Origin: Rhodanobacter panaciterrae
GTDB lineage: Bacteria; Pseudomonadota; Gammaproteobacteria; Xanthomonadales; Rhodanobacteraceae
Length of the DNA: 64,000 nt
Reading direction: 5' to 3'
NCBI RefSeq assembly: GCF_014651895.1
Contig: NZ_BMXT01000001.1
Location: 682,001-746,000, forward strand
Shown piece by piece: positions 17,431-27,010 of this stretch (the stretch's first letter is position 1; each line of letters starts with the position of its first letter). The notes under the pieces are model-generated. The model searched no databases and was not told where the DNA came from. It was given only the letters and a program-made list of their open reading frames with translations. The position numbers were made by a program, and so were the translations under genes.

Positions 17431-19044
17431 ATGGATATTCAAGGAAAAAGTCGCTTGCATTCAATGATTGACTGCGTTTCAATGCGGCTCATGAGGGGCT
17501 ACCTGAACAATCTGGGTGGATTTGTCGCCGTCGCAATCATGGCGATCGCCCCATTGTGTGCGGCCCAGGCAGCCGATCTGAAGGACGCGCGCGTATGGGC
17601 CGGCCCGGATTACACCCGCGTGGTGCTCGATGCCTCCGGCCCGCTGCGCTACACGGTCAACCAGAAAGACGGCCAGATCGTGATCGATCTTCCCGACAGC
17701 GGCGTGAGCCATGATTTTTCCGATCCGGCTGCGCAAGGCCTTTTTCGGGGCATGAGCCATGCCCGTATCGGCGATCACCTGCAGCTGACCGCCAAGGTCG
17801 ATCCGGCCAGTCGCCTGAAGAGCTTCGTGCTCAAGCCGGCCAGCGGCACGGATTATCGGCTGGTGCTGGATCTCTACCCCGGCAATGACGGCAAGAGTGA
17901 CCGCGCCAGCGTTGCTGAAACTGCCCCGACTGCCCCGGCTGCACCTGCACCAGAGGCTCCTGCGCCGGTCTTGGTTCCCAAGTACAGCAATCCCAGCCAC
18001 AGCAGCCGTGTCGCCACCGAGCAGGCCGCGGCCATGCTCAACGGCCAGCGCGCCGTGGTGGTAGCGATCGATGCCGGCCATGGCGGCAAGGATCCCGGTT
18101 CGCACGGTCCTGGCGGCACACTGGAGAAGGATGTCACCCTGGCTGTGGCGCGCAATCTCGCGGCGGAAATCAATCGCCAGCCGGGCATGAAGGCGGTGCT
18201 GACGCGTGATGGCGACTTTTTCATCCCACTCACGCAGCGCTATCGCATTGCCCGCGAAAACAATGCGGACCTGTTCGTGTCGATCCACGCCGACGCTTTC
18301 ACCAGCGATGACGCCAAGGGCTCGTCGGTGTGGGTGCTGTCGCCGCGCGGCAAGACCAGCACGGCCGCGCGCTGGCTCGCCGATAGCGAGAATCGCGCCG
18401 ACCTGATCGGCGGCATCACGCTGGACGACAAGGACGACGGCTTGGCCAAGGTCTTGCTGGATCTGCAGCAGGGTTGGGCGATGCAGGCCAGCGACATGGT
18501 CGCCGGCAACGTACTCAAGGCGCTGGGCATGCTCGGGCCGACCCATCGTGGCTATGTGGAACGGGCGAACTTCGTGGTGCTGCGTTCGCCGGACGTGCCG
18601 TCGATCCTGGTCGAGACCGCTTTCATCAGCAATCCGGCCGAGGAGCGCAAGCTGCGCGATCCGGCACACCAGAAACAGCTCGCCGAAGCGGTGATGGGCG
18701 GCGTGAAGAATTATTTCGAATCGACGCCGCCGCCTGGCACCTGGTTCGCGGCGCAAGCTGCGCGACGTAACGGCAACAGTGTCGAGCTGGCATCGGGCAA
18801 GCCGGCAAGTGTCGACAAGAGTCCTGCTGCGAAATCGGTCAGCACCAGCCGTGTCGCACAGACCAGCAATCCGGCACCACCTGCGGATGCCGGCGTACGT
18901 GATCTGCACCGGGTCGGCCCGGGTGAAAGCCTGCGCAGCATTGCCCGCCAGTACGGCATCAGTATCGGTGCGCTGAAGAGTGCCAACCAGCTGAGTACCG
19001 ATACGGTGCGTGCTGGCACCATGCTGGCCATTCCCACCGGTTGA
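17431..19044 (+). CDS. amiB: N-acetylmuramoyl-L-alanine amidase with AMIN and LysM domains
   Basis: A 537-residue periplasmic cell-separation amidase. A signal peptide ending near CAAQAA is followed by an AMIN domain (DARVWAGPDYTRVVLDASG, about 45-140), a Pro/Ala linker, the zinc amidase_3 domain (AIDAGHGGKDPGSHG, VETAFISNPAEE, about 210-430) and a C-terminal LysM (HRVGPGESLRSIARQYGISI, about 490-535). The LysM is as in pseudomonad AmiB and is absent from E. coli AmiB. The start is uncertain: ATGs at 17431, 17464, 17482 and 17491 are all in frame, and those at 17482 or 17491 would give a more ordinary signal peptide. Confidence 0.9.
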   Translation: MDIQGKSRLHSMIDCVSMRLMRGYLNNLGGFVAVAIMAIAPLCAAQAADLKDARVWAGPDYTRVVLDASGPLRYTVNQKDGQIVIDLPDSGVSHDFSDPAAQGLFRGMSHARIGDHLQLTAKVDPASRLKSFVLKPASGTDYRLVLDLYPGNDGKSDRASVAETAPTAPAAPAPEAPAPVLVPKYSNPSHSSRVATEQAAAMLNGQRAVVVAIDAGHGGKDPGSHGPGGTLEKDVTLAVARNLAAEINRQPGMKAVLTRDGDFFIPLTQRYRIARENNADLFVSIHADAFTSDDAKGSSVWVLSPRGKTSTAARWLADSENRADLIGGITLDDKDDGLAKVLLDLQQGWAMQASDMVAGNVLKALGMLGPTHRGYVERANFVVLRSPDVPSILVETAFISNPAEERKLRDPAHQKQLAEAVMGGVKNYFESTPPPGTWFAAQAARRNGNSVELASGKPASVDKSPAAKSVSTSRVAQTSNPAPPADAGVRDLHRVGPGESLRSIARQYGISIGALKSANQLSTDTVRAGTMLAIPTG

Positions 19045-19106
19045 TCTCATCCGGTCGGCATCGCGGTGACGACGGCTTCGCGGTCGTTCGCTGCTAAAGT
19101 TCGCGG

Positions 19107-20915
19107 ATGACTGTGATCCGCCTGCTTCCCCCCGAACTCATCAACCAGATCGCCGCCGGCGAGGTCATCGAGCGACCGTCTTCGGTGGTCAAGGAGCTGG
19201 TCGAGAACAGCCTCGACGCCGGTGCCACCCGCATCGAAGTGGACATCGAGGCGGGCGGCACCCGCCTGATCCGCGTGCGCGACGACGGCGGCGGCATCCA
19301 TGTCGATGAGCTGCCGCTGGCGGTCGCTTCGCACGCGACCAGCAAGATCGGCAGCTTCGATGATCTGGAGCATGTCGCCAGCATGGGTTTTCGTGGTGAG
19401 GCGCTGGCTTCGGTCTCGTCGGTATCGCGTTTCGCACTGACCTCGCGTGCACGCGATCAGGACGCTGCCTTCCGCATCGAAGTCGATGGCGGCAAGTTGC
19501 AGGCGGCACGCCCGGCGCAGCATCCGCAAGGCACCAGCGCCGAAGTGCGCGACCTGTTCTACAACGTGCCGGCGCGGCGGAAATTCATGCGCGCCGAGCG
19601 CACCGAATTCGCGCATATCGATGACCTGCTGAAATCGCTGGCACTGGCGCGCGGTTCGGTGGAATTTCGGCTCAGCCACAACGGCAAGCCGGTGCGTATC
19701 TGGAAAGCCGCCCGCGACGAGCAGGCTGCGCTGCAACGTGTGGCTGAAGTGCTCGGTGAGGAGTTTCCGGCGCAGAGCCTGCGTATCGATCACGCGATGG
19801 CCGGGCTGCATCTGTCAGGCTGGGTCGGTCTGCCGACCGCCTCGCGTGCGCAGGCCGACTCGCAATATTTCTACGTCAACGGCCGGCTGGTGCGCGACCG
19901 CATCGTTGCCCACGCGGTGCGTCAGGCCTATGCCGACGTGCTGTTCCACGGCCGTCACGCGGCATTCGTGCTGTATCTGGAGCTCGATCCGGCCGGCGTC
20001 GACGTGAACGTGCATCCGGCTAAGCACGAGGTGCGTTTCCGCGAGCAGCGGCTGGTACATGATTTTTTGTTCCGAACCCTGCATGAGGCATTGGCACAGA
20101 CGCGAGCTGGAATGAGCAGCTTGCCGACGAGCGAACCGGCACTCGTGCCGGGTAGCTCGTATGTTGCACCCACATCATCCGCGGCAACGGCGTGGCCAAG
20201 CCAGTTCAGCCAGAACCGATTGAACCTGGGCGTGCGCGATGCACCCTTGGCGGGTTATGCCGCGTTGCTCGGCGAATCGTCGCCGGCAGCAACTTCATCC
20301 GTATCGATGCCGATGGCGGAAGAGGGGGAGACACCACCGCTCGGTTTCGCGATCGCGCAGCTGAAGAGCATCTTCGTGCTGGCGGAGAATGCGCACGGCA
20401 TGGTGCTGGTCGACATGCACGCCGCGCACGAACGCATCACCTACGAGAAACTGAAATCCGGTCGCGCCTGCAGCAACCTGCGCTCGCAGATGCTGCTGGT
20501 GCCGCTCGGCATTGCGGTCAGCGCGAAGGAGGCGGCCGCAGCGGAGGAACACGCCGAGGCATTGGCCGAGTGGGGCCTGGAGCTGTCGCGCAGCGGCCCG
20601 GCGACAGTCGTGGTGCGGCGCATTCCGGCCTTGCTGGAAGGCGCCGATGTCAGCCAGCTCAGCCGCGACGTGCTGTCCGAACTGGCCCAGCACGGCAGCT
20701 CGCGGCGTCTGCAGGAGCTGGAGAACGAACTGCTCTCGACCATGGCCTGCCATGGCTCGGTGCGTGCCGGACGGCGACTGAGCATCCCCGAAATGAACTC
20801 GCTGTTGCGCGAGATGGAGGCGACCGAGCGCTCCGGACAATGCAATCATGGTCGTCCAACCTGGATTCAGCTGAGCCTGTCCGAGCTCGACAAGTTGTTC
20901 ATGCGCGGCCGTTGA
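19107..20915 (+). CDS. mutL: DNA mismatch repair protein MutL (endonuclease-type)
   Basis: A 602-residue protein. The N-terminal GHKL ATPase has [20 protein letters not shown] and [15 protein letters not shown]. The C-terminal domain carries D436[11 protein letters not shown]447, matching the metal-dependent endonuclease motif DQHA(X)2E(X)4E apart from Met for Gln. ACHGSVR and CNHGRPT also match the other C-terminal nuclease motifs. This is the MutL class that nicks DNA itself, unlike E. coli MutL, which relies on MutH. It follows amiB as in other gammaproteobacteria, but miaA and hfq do not follow. Confidence 0.95.
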   Translation: MTVIRLLPPELINQIAAGEVIERPSSVVKELVENSLDAGATRIEVDIEAGGTRLIRVRDDGGGIHVDELPLAVASHATSKIGSFDDLEHVASMGFRGEALASVSSVSRFALTSRARDQDAAFRIEVDGGKLQAARPAQHPQGTSAEVRDLFYNVPARRKFMRAERTEFAHIDDLLKSLALARGSVEFRLSHNGKPVRIWKAARDEQAALQRVAEVLGEEFPAQSLRIDHAMAGLHLSGWVGLPTASRAQADSQYFYVNGRLVRDRIVAHAVRQAYADVLFHGRHAAFVLYLELDPAGVDVNVHPAKHEVRFREQRLVHDFLFRTLHEALAQTRAGMSSLPTSEPALVPGSSYVAPTSSAATAWPSQFSQNRLNLGVRDAPLAGYAALLGESSPAATSSVSMPMAEEGETPPLGFAIAQLKSIFVLAENAHGMVLVDMHAAHERITYEKLKSGRACSNLRSQMLLVPLGIAVSAKEAAAAEEHAEALAEWGLELSRSGPATVVVRRIPALLEGADVSQLSRDVLSELAQHGSSRRLQELENELLSTMACHGSVRAGRRLSIPEMNSLLREMEATERSGQCNHGRPTWIQLSLSELDKLFMRGR

Positions 20916-20949
20916 CGCGCTATCTGTAGTTGTTTCGCTGGAGATACCG

Positions 20950-21855
20950 ATGATTCGTACCAGCCTGTTTATTGCCGCCGCCATTCTGGGAGTTGCTACC
21001 GTGCATGCCACCGATACCGACAATTACAAGCAAAGCATCGAGCAATGGCACGCTGGTCGGGTCGAGCGGCTGACGGCGCCAAACGGGTGGCTGAGCCTGA
21101 TCGGTCTGGAATGGTTGAAGGATGGCGCCAACCGCATCGGCAGCGCGGCCGACAACGACATCGTGCTGAAGGCTGGCCCTGCGCATCTCGGTGTGGCGAA
21201 CCTGGCTGGCAATGGCGACGTGCATCTCGTGCTGGCCGGCGACAGTGGTGCGTTGATTGACGGCAAGCCAGTGCACGAGGCCACGCTGATCGATGACATG
21301 AAAGCCGGCACCGCCACGCCAACGACAGTGAGCTTCGGTACCGCGAGCTTCTACGTGATCAACCGCGATGGCCGCAAGGGGCTGCGCGTCAAGGACAGTG
21401 AAGCGCCCGGCCGCAAGCACTTCCTCGGCATCGATTCGTTCCCGATCGACCCATCGTGGCGGATCGAGGCGACCTGGGTGCCGGCCGCGCCGGGCGAGAC
21501 GCTGGAAATGGGTTCGGTGATCGGCACCATCGACAAGTATCCGGTGCCGGGCAAGCTGGAGTTCACGCGTGATGGCAAGCACTTCGAGATCCTGCCGGTG
21601 ATTGAGGAGCCGGGCGACACGCAGTACTTCATCGTGTTCGCCGATCGCACCAGCGGCAAGGAAACCTATGGTGCTGCGCGCTTCCTCTACATCGACCCGC
21701 CGAAGGACGGCAAGGTCGTGCTGGATTTCAACAAGGCGTACAACCCGCCGTGCGCGTTCACACCGTTTGCCACCTGCCCGCTGGCGCCGCCGGAAAACCG
21801 GCTGGACCTGCGCGTGACCGCGGGCGAGAAGAGCTACCGTGGCTCGCATCACTGA
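20950..21855 (+). CDS. DUF1684 domain protein, secreted (copy 1)
   Basis: A 301-residue protein with a signal peptide (MIRTSLFIAAAILGVATVHA). It has the DUF1684 pattern: an FHA-like beta-rich N-terminal half (GWLSLIGLEWLKDGANRIGS) and a C-terminal half with FPIDPSWRIEATW, GGKETYGAARFLYIDPPKDG-like strands and the terminal FNKAYNPPCAFTPFATCPLA. The function is unknown. It is likely periplasmic or exported. It overlaps the next gene, its paralogue, by 17 bases. Confidence 0.85.
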   Translation: MIRTSLFIAAAILGVATVHATDTDNYKQSIEQWHAGRVERLTAPNGWLSLIGLEWLKDGANRIGSAADNDIVLKAGPAHLGVANLAGNGDVHLVLAGDSGALIDGKPVHEATLIDDMKAGTATPTTVSFGTASFYVINRDGRKGLRVKDSEAPGRKHFLGIDSFPIDPSWRIEATWVPAAPGETLEMGSVIGTIDKYPVPGKLEFTRDGKHFEILPVIEEPGDTQYFIVFADRTSGKETYGAARFLYIDPPKDGKVVLDFNKAYNPPCAFTPFATCPLAPPENRLDLRVTAGEKSYRGSHH

Positions 21856-22750
21856 GTGGTGCGCGGTTATCGCGCTGACGCTGTTGGCATCATTCGATGC
21901 GTCCGCCGCCACGCCCGACGGCTATGCCAGTTCGGTGACGAAGGCGCGCGTCGCTCGCGTCGATGAGCTGAAACGTGCGGACGGTTATCTGGCGCTCACC
22001 GCCTCGGGCTGGTTGTTGCCTGGCGACAACACGGTGGGCAGCGCGGCGGACAACCGCTTCCAGGTTCCTGCTGCACCAGCGCATCTGGGCGTGCTGAATC
22101 TGGATGCGCATGCGCGGGTGCGCCTGCACCTGATCGAAACGCATGGCATCCGTGTGGATGACCAGCCGGCGACGGCGTCGATCAGCGAGCTGCGCACGCA
22201 GGGCGATGCGGGCAAACAGCAGCCTACCCGCGTGAGCTTTGGCAGCAGCTATCTGTATGTGGTCGAGAACGGCACGCAGCGTGGTCTTCGGGTGAAAGAC
22301 AACGACACGCCGCTGCGTACGCATTTCCCGGGCTTCGATTATTTTCCGATCGATCCGTCATGGCGGATCGAAGCGGAGTGGGTGCCGTTCGCGCAGCCGC
22401 ATGCGTTGAAGATGGCCTATGTCACCGGCACCGAAAGCGACACGCCGATCGCCGGCAAGGCGGTGTTCCAGCGTGACGGCCACACCTACGAGCTGTTGCC
22501 GATCGACGAGGATGGCCACTTGTTCTTCGTGTTCACCGATCGCACGGCCGGCAAACTGACCTACGGCGGCGCGCGGTTTTTGTATGCGGCGGCACCGAAG
22601 GACGGCAAGGTATTGCTGGATTTCAATCTCGCGCAGAATCCGCCATGCGCGATCACGCCGCATGTGGTGTGCCCGCTGGCGCCACCGGAGAATCGGTTGA
22701 AGCTGTCGGTGACGGCGGGCGAGAAGAAGTTTGATGAAGCCGGAAGATAG
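21839..22750 (+). CDS. DUF1684 domain protein, secreted (copy 2)
   Basis: A 303-residue paralogue of the preceding gene with its own signal peptide (WCAVIALTLLASFDASAA). Shared landmarks are YLALTASGWLLPGDNTVGSA, FPIDPSWRIEAEWVP, LTYGGARFLYAAAPKDGKVL and NPPCAITPHVVCPLAPPENR. The two proteins clearly derive from tandem duplication but have diverged. Translation is probably coupled, since the ATG lies inside the end of copy 1. No enzymatic residues are recognisable. Confidence 0.85.
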   Translation: MARITEWCAVIALTLLASFDASAATPDGYASSVTKARVARVDELKRADGYLALTASGWLLPGDNTVGSAADNRFQVPAAPAHLGVLNLDAHARVRLHLIETHGIRVDDQPATASISELRTQGDAGKQQPTRVSFGSSYLYVVENGTQRGLRVKDNDTPLRTHFPGFDYFPIDPSWRIEAEWVPFAQPHALKMAYVTGTESDTPIAGKAVFQRDGHTYELLPIDEDGHLFFVFTDRTAGKLTYGGARFLYAAAPKDGKVLLDFNLAQNPPCAITPHVVCPLAPPENRLKLSVTAGEKKFDEAGR

Positions 22751-22829
22751 GGCGGGCACTGCCCGCCGCCATGCATGAAGCAGAAGTTGACTGCTGAACA
22801 AGCAAAGATCAAAGCTTGATGTCTGATTT

Positions 22830-22854
22830 TGATCGCTGCGAGACGCAGCGATCA
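22830..22854. terminator. Perfect hairpin at the convergent end of DUF1684 copy 2 and enoyl-CoA hydratase
   Basis: TGATCGCTGCG, loop AGA, CGCAGCGATCA: an 11-bp stem overlapping the hydratase stop codon. No U-tract follows in either direction. A smaller GC hairpin (GGCGGGC-ACT-GCCCGCC, 22751-22767) lies immediately after the DUF1684 stop codon. Confidence 0.5.
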
Positions 22855-23634
22855 GCGTCCCTTGAACTCCGCCTTGCGCTTTTCCAGAAACGCCGTGGTG
22901 CCTTCGCGCATGTCCTCGGTGGAGAACGCCAGCGCGAAGCCCTGCGTCTCGAACTCCAGACCCTGATCGATGCTGGTCTCGCCACCTTGCAGCACGGCGT
23001 CGAGAATGCCGGCGGCGGCCAGCGGCGCGGCGGCCGCGAGTTGGTCTGCCAGCGCGTTCACCGCGTCATCCAGCGTCTCCGGTGCGACCACGCGGGTGAC
23101 GATACCCAGCTCGTATGCACGCTGCGCGTTGATCGGTGCGCCCATGAGGCACAGTTCCAGCGCCGCACCTCGGCCAGCCAGACGCAGCAGGCGCTGGGTG
23201 CCGCCAAAACCGGGGATCAGGCCGAGGTTGATTTCCGGCTGGCCGAACTTCGCCTTCTCGCTGGCCACGCGCAGGTGGCAGGCCATGGCGAGTTCCATCC
23301 CACCACCGAGCGCGAAGCCCTGGATGCGCGCGACCACCGGTTTGCCGAGCCGCTCGATCGAGCTCATCAGGCGCTGGCCGGTGCGCGAGAAACCCTGCGC
23401 CTGCACGGGCGTATAGCCGTTCATCTCGGCGATGTCGGCGCCGGCAACGAAGGCCTTCTCGCCCGCGCCGGCGAGTACCACCGCGCGCACGGCGTCATCC
23501 TGCGCGGCCTGTGCAAACGCGAGGGTCAGTTCGTTGAGGGTGTCGCGATTCAGCGCATTGAGCTTGTCGGGGCGATTGACAGTGATCGTGCGCACCGCGC
23601 CGCGGTTGCTGATTTCCAGGTTGCGATAAGCCAT
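22852..23634 (-). CDS. Enoyl-CoA hydratase/isomerase family protein
   Basis: A 260-residue crotonase-fold enzyme. Oxyanion-hole motifs are KAFVAGADIAEMNG and IQGFALGGGMELAMACHLR, with the catalytic Glu pair region FGQPEINLGLIPGFGGTQRL. This matches short-chain enoyl-CoA hydratases of fatty-acid beta-oxidation, which hydrate trans-2-enoyl-CoA. It stands alone on the minus strand. The physiological substrate chain cannot be assigned. Confidence 0.9.
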   Translation of the reverse strand: MAYRNLEISNRGAVRTITVNRPDKLNALNRDTLNELTLAFAQAAQDDAVRAVVLAGAGEKAFVAGADIAEMNGYTPVQAQGFSRTGQRLMSSIERLGKPVVARIQGFALGGGMELAMACHLRVASEKAKFGQPEINLGLIPGFGGTQRLLRLAGRGAALELCLMGAPINAQRAYELGIVTRVVAPETLDDAVNALADQLAAAAPLAAAGILDAVLQGGETSIDQGLEFETQGFALAFSTEDMREGTTAFLEKRKAEFKGR

Positions 23635-23800
23635 GAGCGACTCCCGATGGATGCAAAAGCGCGATGGTAGCAGCGGGAACCTTTGTCGCCGCGGGGTTTC
23701 TCAAGCCACAAGCGCCATCGCTGCACGAATCCGGCGAACCGCTTAGGATGATCCGTCAGGATCGATTGTCGCGATAGGGAAAGGCCCGGTGGAGAAAGGC

Positions 23801-24538
23801 ATGACACATCTGCGTAGCGGGTTGCTCGGCATGCTGCTGTTGCTGGGCGGCGTGGCGCATGCGCAGAGTCAGGTGCCGGCGACCGTCACGCCGGCTGTGC
23901 CAGCGAAGCCCGACAAGGCGAAGCTGTCGTACGCGATCGGTTACCAGATCGGCAGCCAGTTTGCGGACGGCAAGCCGGACGTGGATATTCCCGTGCTGGT
24001 GCGCGCGATCCAGGACGCTTACGCCAAACGTCATCCGACGGTGTCGATGCAGGACATGCGCCTGCAACTGCAGCGCCTCGATCAGCAGATGCACGCCGAT
24101 GCGCTGGCCGAGTTCAAACGCATCGCTGCCGCCAATGCGCGCAAGAGCGATGCCTACATGGCGCGCAACCGGCAGCGGCCCGGCGTGGTGCAGCTGCCGT
24201 CGGGCATCCAGTACGCCGTGTTGAGTCAAGGTTCCGGTACGGTCAGTCCCACGGTGACCAGCGTGGTTACCGTGAACTACCGCGGCATGCTGATCGACGG
24301 CACCGAATTCGACAGCACCTGGGCACATGGCGCGCCGGTGAGTTTTCCGGTGAACGGAGTCATTCGCGGCTGGCAGGACGTGATTCCGCGCATGCACATA
24401 GGCGATCGCTGGAAGGTGGTGATTCCGCCGCAACTGGCTTATGGCGGAGACGGCATGTTGCCGCGGATCGGTCCGAACGAGGCGTTGGTGTTCGAGATCG
24501 AATTGCTCGACATCAAGTCCGCTGTCGACAAGCCCTGA
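23801..24538 (+). CDS. FKBP-type peptidyl-prolyl isomerase, exported (FkpA/Mip-like)
   Basis: A 245-residue protein with a signal peptide (LLGMLLLLGGVAHAQ). A helical dimerisation part (about 30-125, KAKLSYAIGYQIGSQFADG) is followed by a C-terminal FKBP domain (VVTVNYRGMLIDGTEFDSTW, VIRGWQDVIPRM, WKVVIPPQLAYG). It acts as a folding helper in the periplasm. The ATG at 23801 follows GGAGAAAGG; the GTG at 23789 overlaps that site and is rejected. Confidence 0.92.
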   Translation: MTHLRSGLLGMLLLLGGVAHAQSQVPATVTPAVPAKPDKAKLSYAIGYQIGSQFADGKPDVDIPVLVRAIQDAYAKRHPTVSMQDMRLQLQRLDQQMHADALAEFKRIAAANARKSDAYMARNRQRPGVVQLPSGIQYAVLSQGSGTVSPTVTSVVTVNYRGMLIDGTEFDSTWAHGAPVSFPVNGVIRGWQDVIPRMHIGDRWKVVIPPQLAYGGDGMLPRIGPNEALVFEIELLDIKSAVDKP

Positions 24539-24565
24539 TTCGCGCCAGTGGTAACATGGCGGGGC

Positions 24566-24757
24566 ATGTCGAACGCTCCGAATCCCGCCGAAACGCTTCC
24601 ATTGACCCCTTGCATCGGCATCTGCCGGCTGGACGAGCGCGGCTATTGCGTGGGCTGCCAACGCACCGGTGAGGAGATCGGCCGCTGGCGCGCGATGAGC
24701 GATGCGGAGCGGTTGTACGTCATGCAAGTGATCCTGCCGAGTCGCGACGTGCCGTGA
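24566..24757 (+). CDS. DUF1289 small cysteine-rich protein
   Basis: A 63-residue protein with the DUF1289 cysteine pattern PCIGICRLDERGYCVGCQRT, likely a small metal or Fe-S site, followed by IGRWRAMSDAERLYVM. The function is unknown. Its stop codon overlaps the start of the NUDIX gene (TGATG), giving a compact DUF1289-NUDIX-sulfurtransferase unit. Confidence 0.85.
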   Translation: MSNAPNPAETLPLTPCIGICRLDERGYCVGCQRTGEEIGRWRAMSDAERLYVMQVILPSRDVP

Positions 24758-25347
24758 TGGAGGCGCTGACCAACGCGCTGCTGCCGCTGTCGGCACCACC
24801 GACGGGGCCGGGCTGGAATCACGCGGACATGACCGAGTTGCTGGGCAACACGCAGCGCAAGCCAGCGGCCGTGCTGCTTGGTTTTCGCGAGGGCGTGCAG
24901 CCGCGGCTGGTGCTCACCGTCCGCACCGATCATCTGCAGTCGCATGCCGGTCAAGTGGCGTTTCCCGGTGGCCGCAGTGAGCCGGCCGATGGCAATGCGC
25001 TGACCACCGCCTTGCGCGAGAGCGAGGAGGAGATCGGCCTGGATCGCACCCTGGTGACGCCGCTCGGTTACCTGGATTGCTTCGAGACGATCAGCGGTTT
25101 CTGCATCACGCCGGTGGTGGCGAAGATCGCTGCCGAGGCACAGCTGTATCCGGCGCCGGACGAGGTGGCCGAAGTATTCGAGGTACCGCTGGCCTTCCTG
25201 CTGGAACCGGCCAACCTGCGCCGCTACACAATGGAATTCCGCGGCCATCAGCGGTCGATGGTGGAGTTCGTCCATGGCGGCCATCGCATCTGGGGCGCCA
25301 CCGCCGCGATGCTGCTCAATCTACTGCAGAGGATGGGACGCGCATGA
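24757..25347 (+). CDS. NUDIX hydrolase, CoA pyrophosphatase type
   Basis: A 196-residue protein. The NUDIX region GQVAFPGGRSEPADGNALTT continues into ALRESEEEIGL. The preceding HLQSHAGQ matches the CoA/acyl-CoA diphosphatase (NudL/Nudt7) pattern. It probably hydrolyses CoA or oxidised CoA to phosphopantetheine and 3',5'-ADP. The ATG at 24757 overlaps the stop of the previous gene, and a GTG lies three bases earlier. It overlaps the sulfurtransferase by four bases. Confidence 0.88.
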   Translation: MEALTNALLPLSAPPTGPGWNHADMTELLGNTQRKPAAVLLGFREGVQPRLVLTVRTDHLQSHAGQVAFPGGRSEPADGNALTTALRESEEEIGLDRTLVTPLGYLDCFETISGFCITPVVAKIAAEAQLYPAPDEVAEVFEVPLAFLLEPANLRRYTMEFRGHQRSMVEFVHGGHRIWGATAAMLLNLLQRMGRA

Positions 25348-26192
25348 GTCTGAAAACCACTCTGATCGATGTCGCCACGTTGGCGGCGTTGCCGACAGAC
25401 GAGGTACTGATCGTCGATTGCCGCGTCGACCTGGCCGACCGCACGCAGGGCGAGCGCAGCTATCTGGCTGGACACATACCTGGCGCCCTATTCGCTGACC
25501 TGGAACGTGACCTTTCCGACCTGTCGCGGATCCCGGAGGGTTTGGGGCGGCATCCGTTGCCGTCGGCAGCGGCCTTCGGTGCCTTGCTCAGTCGCTGGGG
25601 CTGGGTTCCAGGATTACAGGTGGTGAGCTACGACGCCGGGTTGAGTGCCTTGGCCGCGGCACGGCTGTGGTGGCTGCTACGGCTGGCTGGCGTGCGGGAG
25701 GTGGCGGTGCTCGACGGTGGTTTTGCCGCATGGCAGGCGGCCGGGCATCCGGTTGAAACCATCACGCGACCACGCCCGCCCACCAAGGTGACGCTGGCTT
25801 ACGATGCGCGGCAGGTGATCGTCGATCATGCAGCCCTGCATGCCGAGCCATCACCCTTGCTGGTCGATGCCCGCGCCGCTGTGCGCTACCGCGGCGAAGT
25901 CGAGCCGCTGGATCGCGCCGCCGGCCACGTGCCTGGAGCACGCAACCGGCCGTACGCCGACAACCTGCTTGCCGATGGGCACTTCAAGCCGCCGGCGCAA
26001 TTGCGCGAGGAATTCGCCGCGGTGCTGGGCGACGCAACACCCGACCAGGTCGTGCACATGTGCGGCTCCGGTGTCACGGCTTGCTACAACCTGCTGGCGA
26101 TGGAACATGCCGGCCTGCACGGCTCGCGGCTGTACGCCCCGTCGTGGAGCGGCTGGGTCAGCGACCCGGCGCGGCCAGTCGCCAAGGGCTGA
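25344..26192 (+). CDS. Rhodanese-type sulfurtransferase (two-domain, SseA-like)
   Basis: A 282-residue protein with two rhodanese folds, an inactive N-terminal one (VLIVDCRVDLADRTQGERSY) and an active C-terminal one. The active loop is C240-G-S-G-V-T-A, the 3-mercaptopyruvate sulfurtransferase signature rather than the thiosulfate type (CRKGVT). The ATG overlaps the NUDIX stop codon as ATGA. The upstream open frame reaching back to 25077 is a shadow. Confidence 0.9.
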   Translation: MSLKTTLIDVATLAALPTDEVLIVDCRVDLADRTQGERSYLAGHIPGALFADLERDLSDLSRIPEGLGRHPLPSAAAFGALLSRWGWVPGLQVVSYDAGLSALAAARLWWLLRLAGVREVAVLDGGFAAWQAAGHPVETITRPRPPTKVTLAYDARQVIVDHAALHAEPSPLLVDARAAVRYRGEVEPLDRAAGHVPGARNRPYADNLLADGHFKPPAQLREEFAAVLGDATPDQVVHMCGSGVTACYNLLAMEHAGLHGSRLYAPSWSGWVSDPARPVAKG

Positions 26193-26194
26193 TC

Positions 26195-26242
26195 TTGCAG
26201 GAGCCCGTGAATGGACTCCTGCAATGCGATCATTTTTTCTCT
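26195..26242 (+). terminator. Intrinsic terminator after the sulfurtransferase gene
   Basis: TTGCAGGAG and CTCCTGCAA form a 9-bp stem over a 12-base loop (26195-26224). A T-rich run follows (ATTTTTTCTCTTT). The T-run lies over the last codons of the convergent enoyl-CoA hydratase-like gene. Confidence 0.75.
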
Positions 26243-26988
26243 TTCAGTCGCGCCACCAGCTGCTGCAGCACTGCCTGCGTCTGTGGATGGAAGAACGCAT
26301 CGGTAAAGGCTTCCAGCGGCAGCGCATCGAGATCGGCGTAAGCCTCGGCGAGGTCCGCACGCGCCAGCGTGCGAGTGGCGAGCATCGCGTGCGCCGGCAG
26401 CGCCAGCAATTCACCCAGCCAGTGCAGTGAGCGCGTGGTGACCTGGTCGACACCGGTGAGTTCATCGACGAAGCCGCAGGCCAGCGCTTCGGTCGCATCG
26501 ATCATGGCGCCGGAAACCAGCAACCGTTCGGCGCGGTAGGTACCGACTACGCGACGCAACGCCAGCTGGATCGCCTCGGGCACGATCAGCCCCACCTGCA
26601 CTTCGTTCAAGCCGATGCGGTATGGACCTTCCGCCATCACCCGGTAATCGCAGAACAGCGCCAGCACTGCGCCGCCGGCCGGGCTGTGGCCGGTGATCGC
26701 TGCGACCAGCGGAATCGGTGCGCGGGCCAGGGTGCCGCACAACGAGAAAAATTCGCGCCAGTACTCGAGTACGCCAGCGCGGTCGCGCGCCAGCAGTGCC
26801 GGTACGTCGACGCCGGCGGAGAACAGCCCCTGTGCGCCGGATAGCACGATGCCATGCACGCCTTCGCGCACGCTGTCATCGATGGCGGCATGCAGTGCAC
26901 GCAGCAGCTCCAGGTTCAGCGCATTGACCGGCGGTCGGGCCAGCTGGATCTCGCGGATGCCGTTGTCGTGGTTGGTGATGTTGAGCAT
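26230..26988 (-). CDS. Enoyl-CoA hydratase/isomerase family protein (divergent paralogue)
   Basis: A 252-residue crotonase-fold protein: GLFSAGVDVPALL and ITGHSPAGGAVLALFCDYRVM form the oxyanion hole, and LNEVQVGLIVPEAIQLALRR covers the active-site region. The GxD instead of the usual GAD and the weak catalytic Glu context suggest an isomerase-type member (DCI-like) rather than a true hydratase. An upstream extension to 27057 is rejected because a GGAG site precedes the ATG at 26988. It lies 22 bases downstream of the DUF4139 gene. Confidence 0.85.
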   Translation of the reverse strand: MLNITNHDNGIREIQLARPPVNALNLELLRALHAAIDDSVREGVHGIVLSGAQGLFSAGVDVPALLARDRAGVLEYWREFFSLCGTLARAPIPLVAAITGHSPAGGAVLALFCDYRVMAEGPYRIGLNEVQVGLIVPEAIQLALRRVVGTYRAERLLVSGAMIDATEALACGFVDELTGVDQVTTRSLHWLGELLALPAHAMLATRTLARADLAEAYADLDALPLEAFTDAFFHPQTQAVLQQLVARLKEKK

Positions 26989-27010
26989 GGGGAACTCCGG
27001 CTCGGATGAT

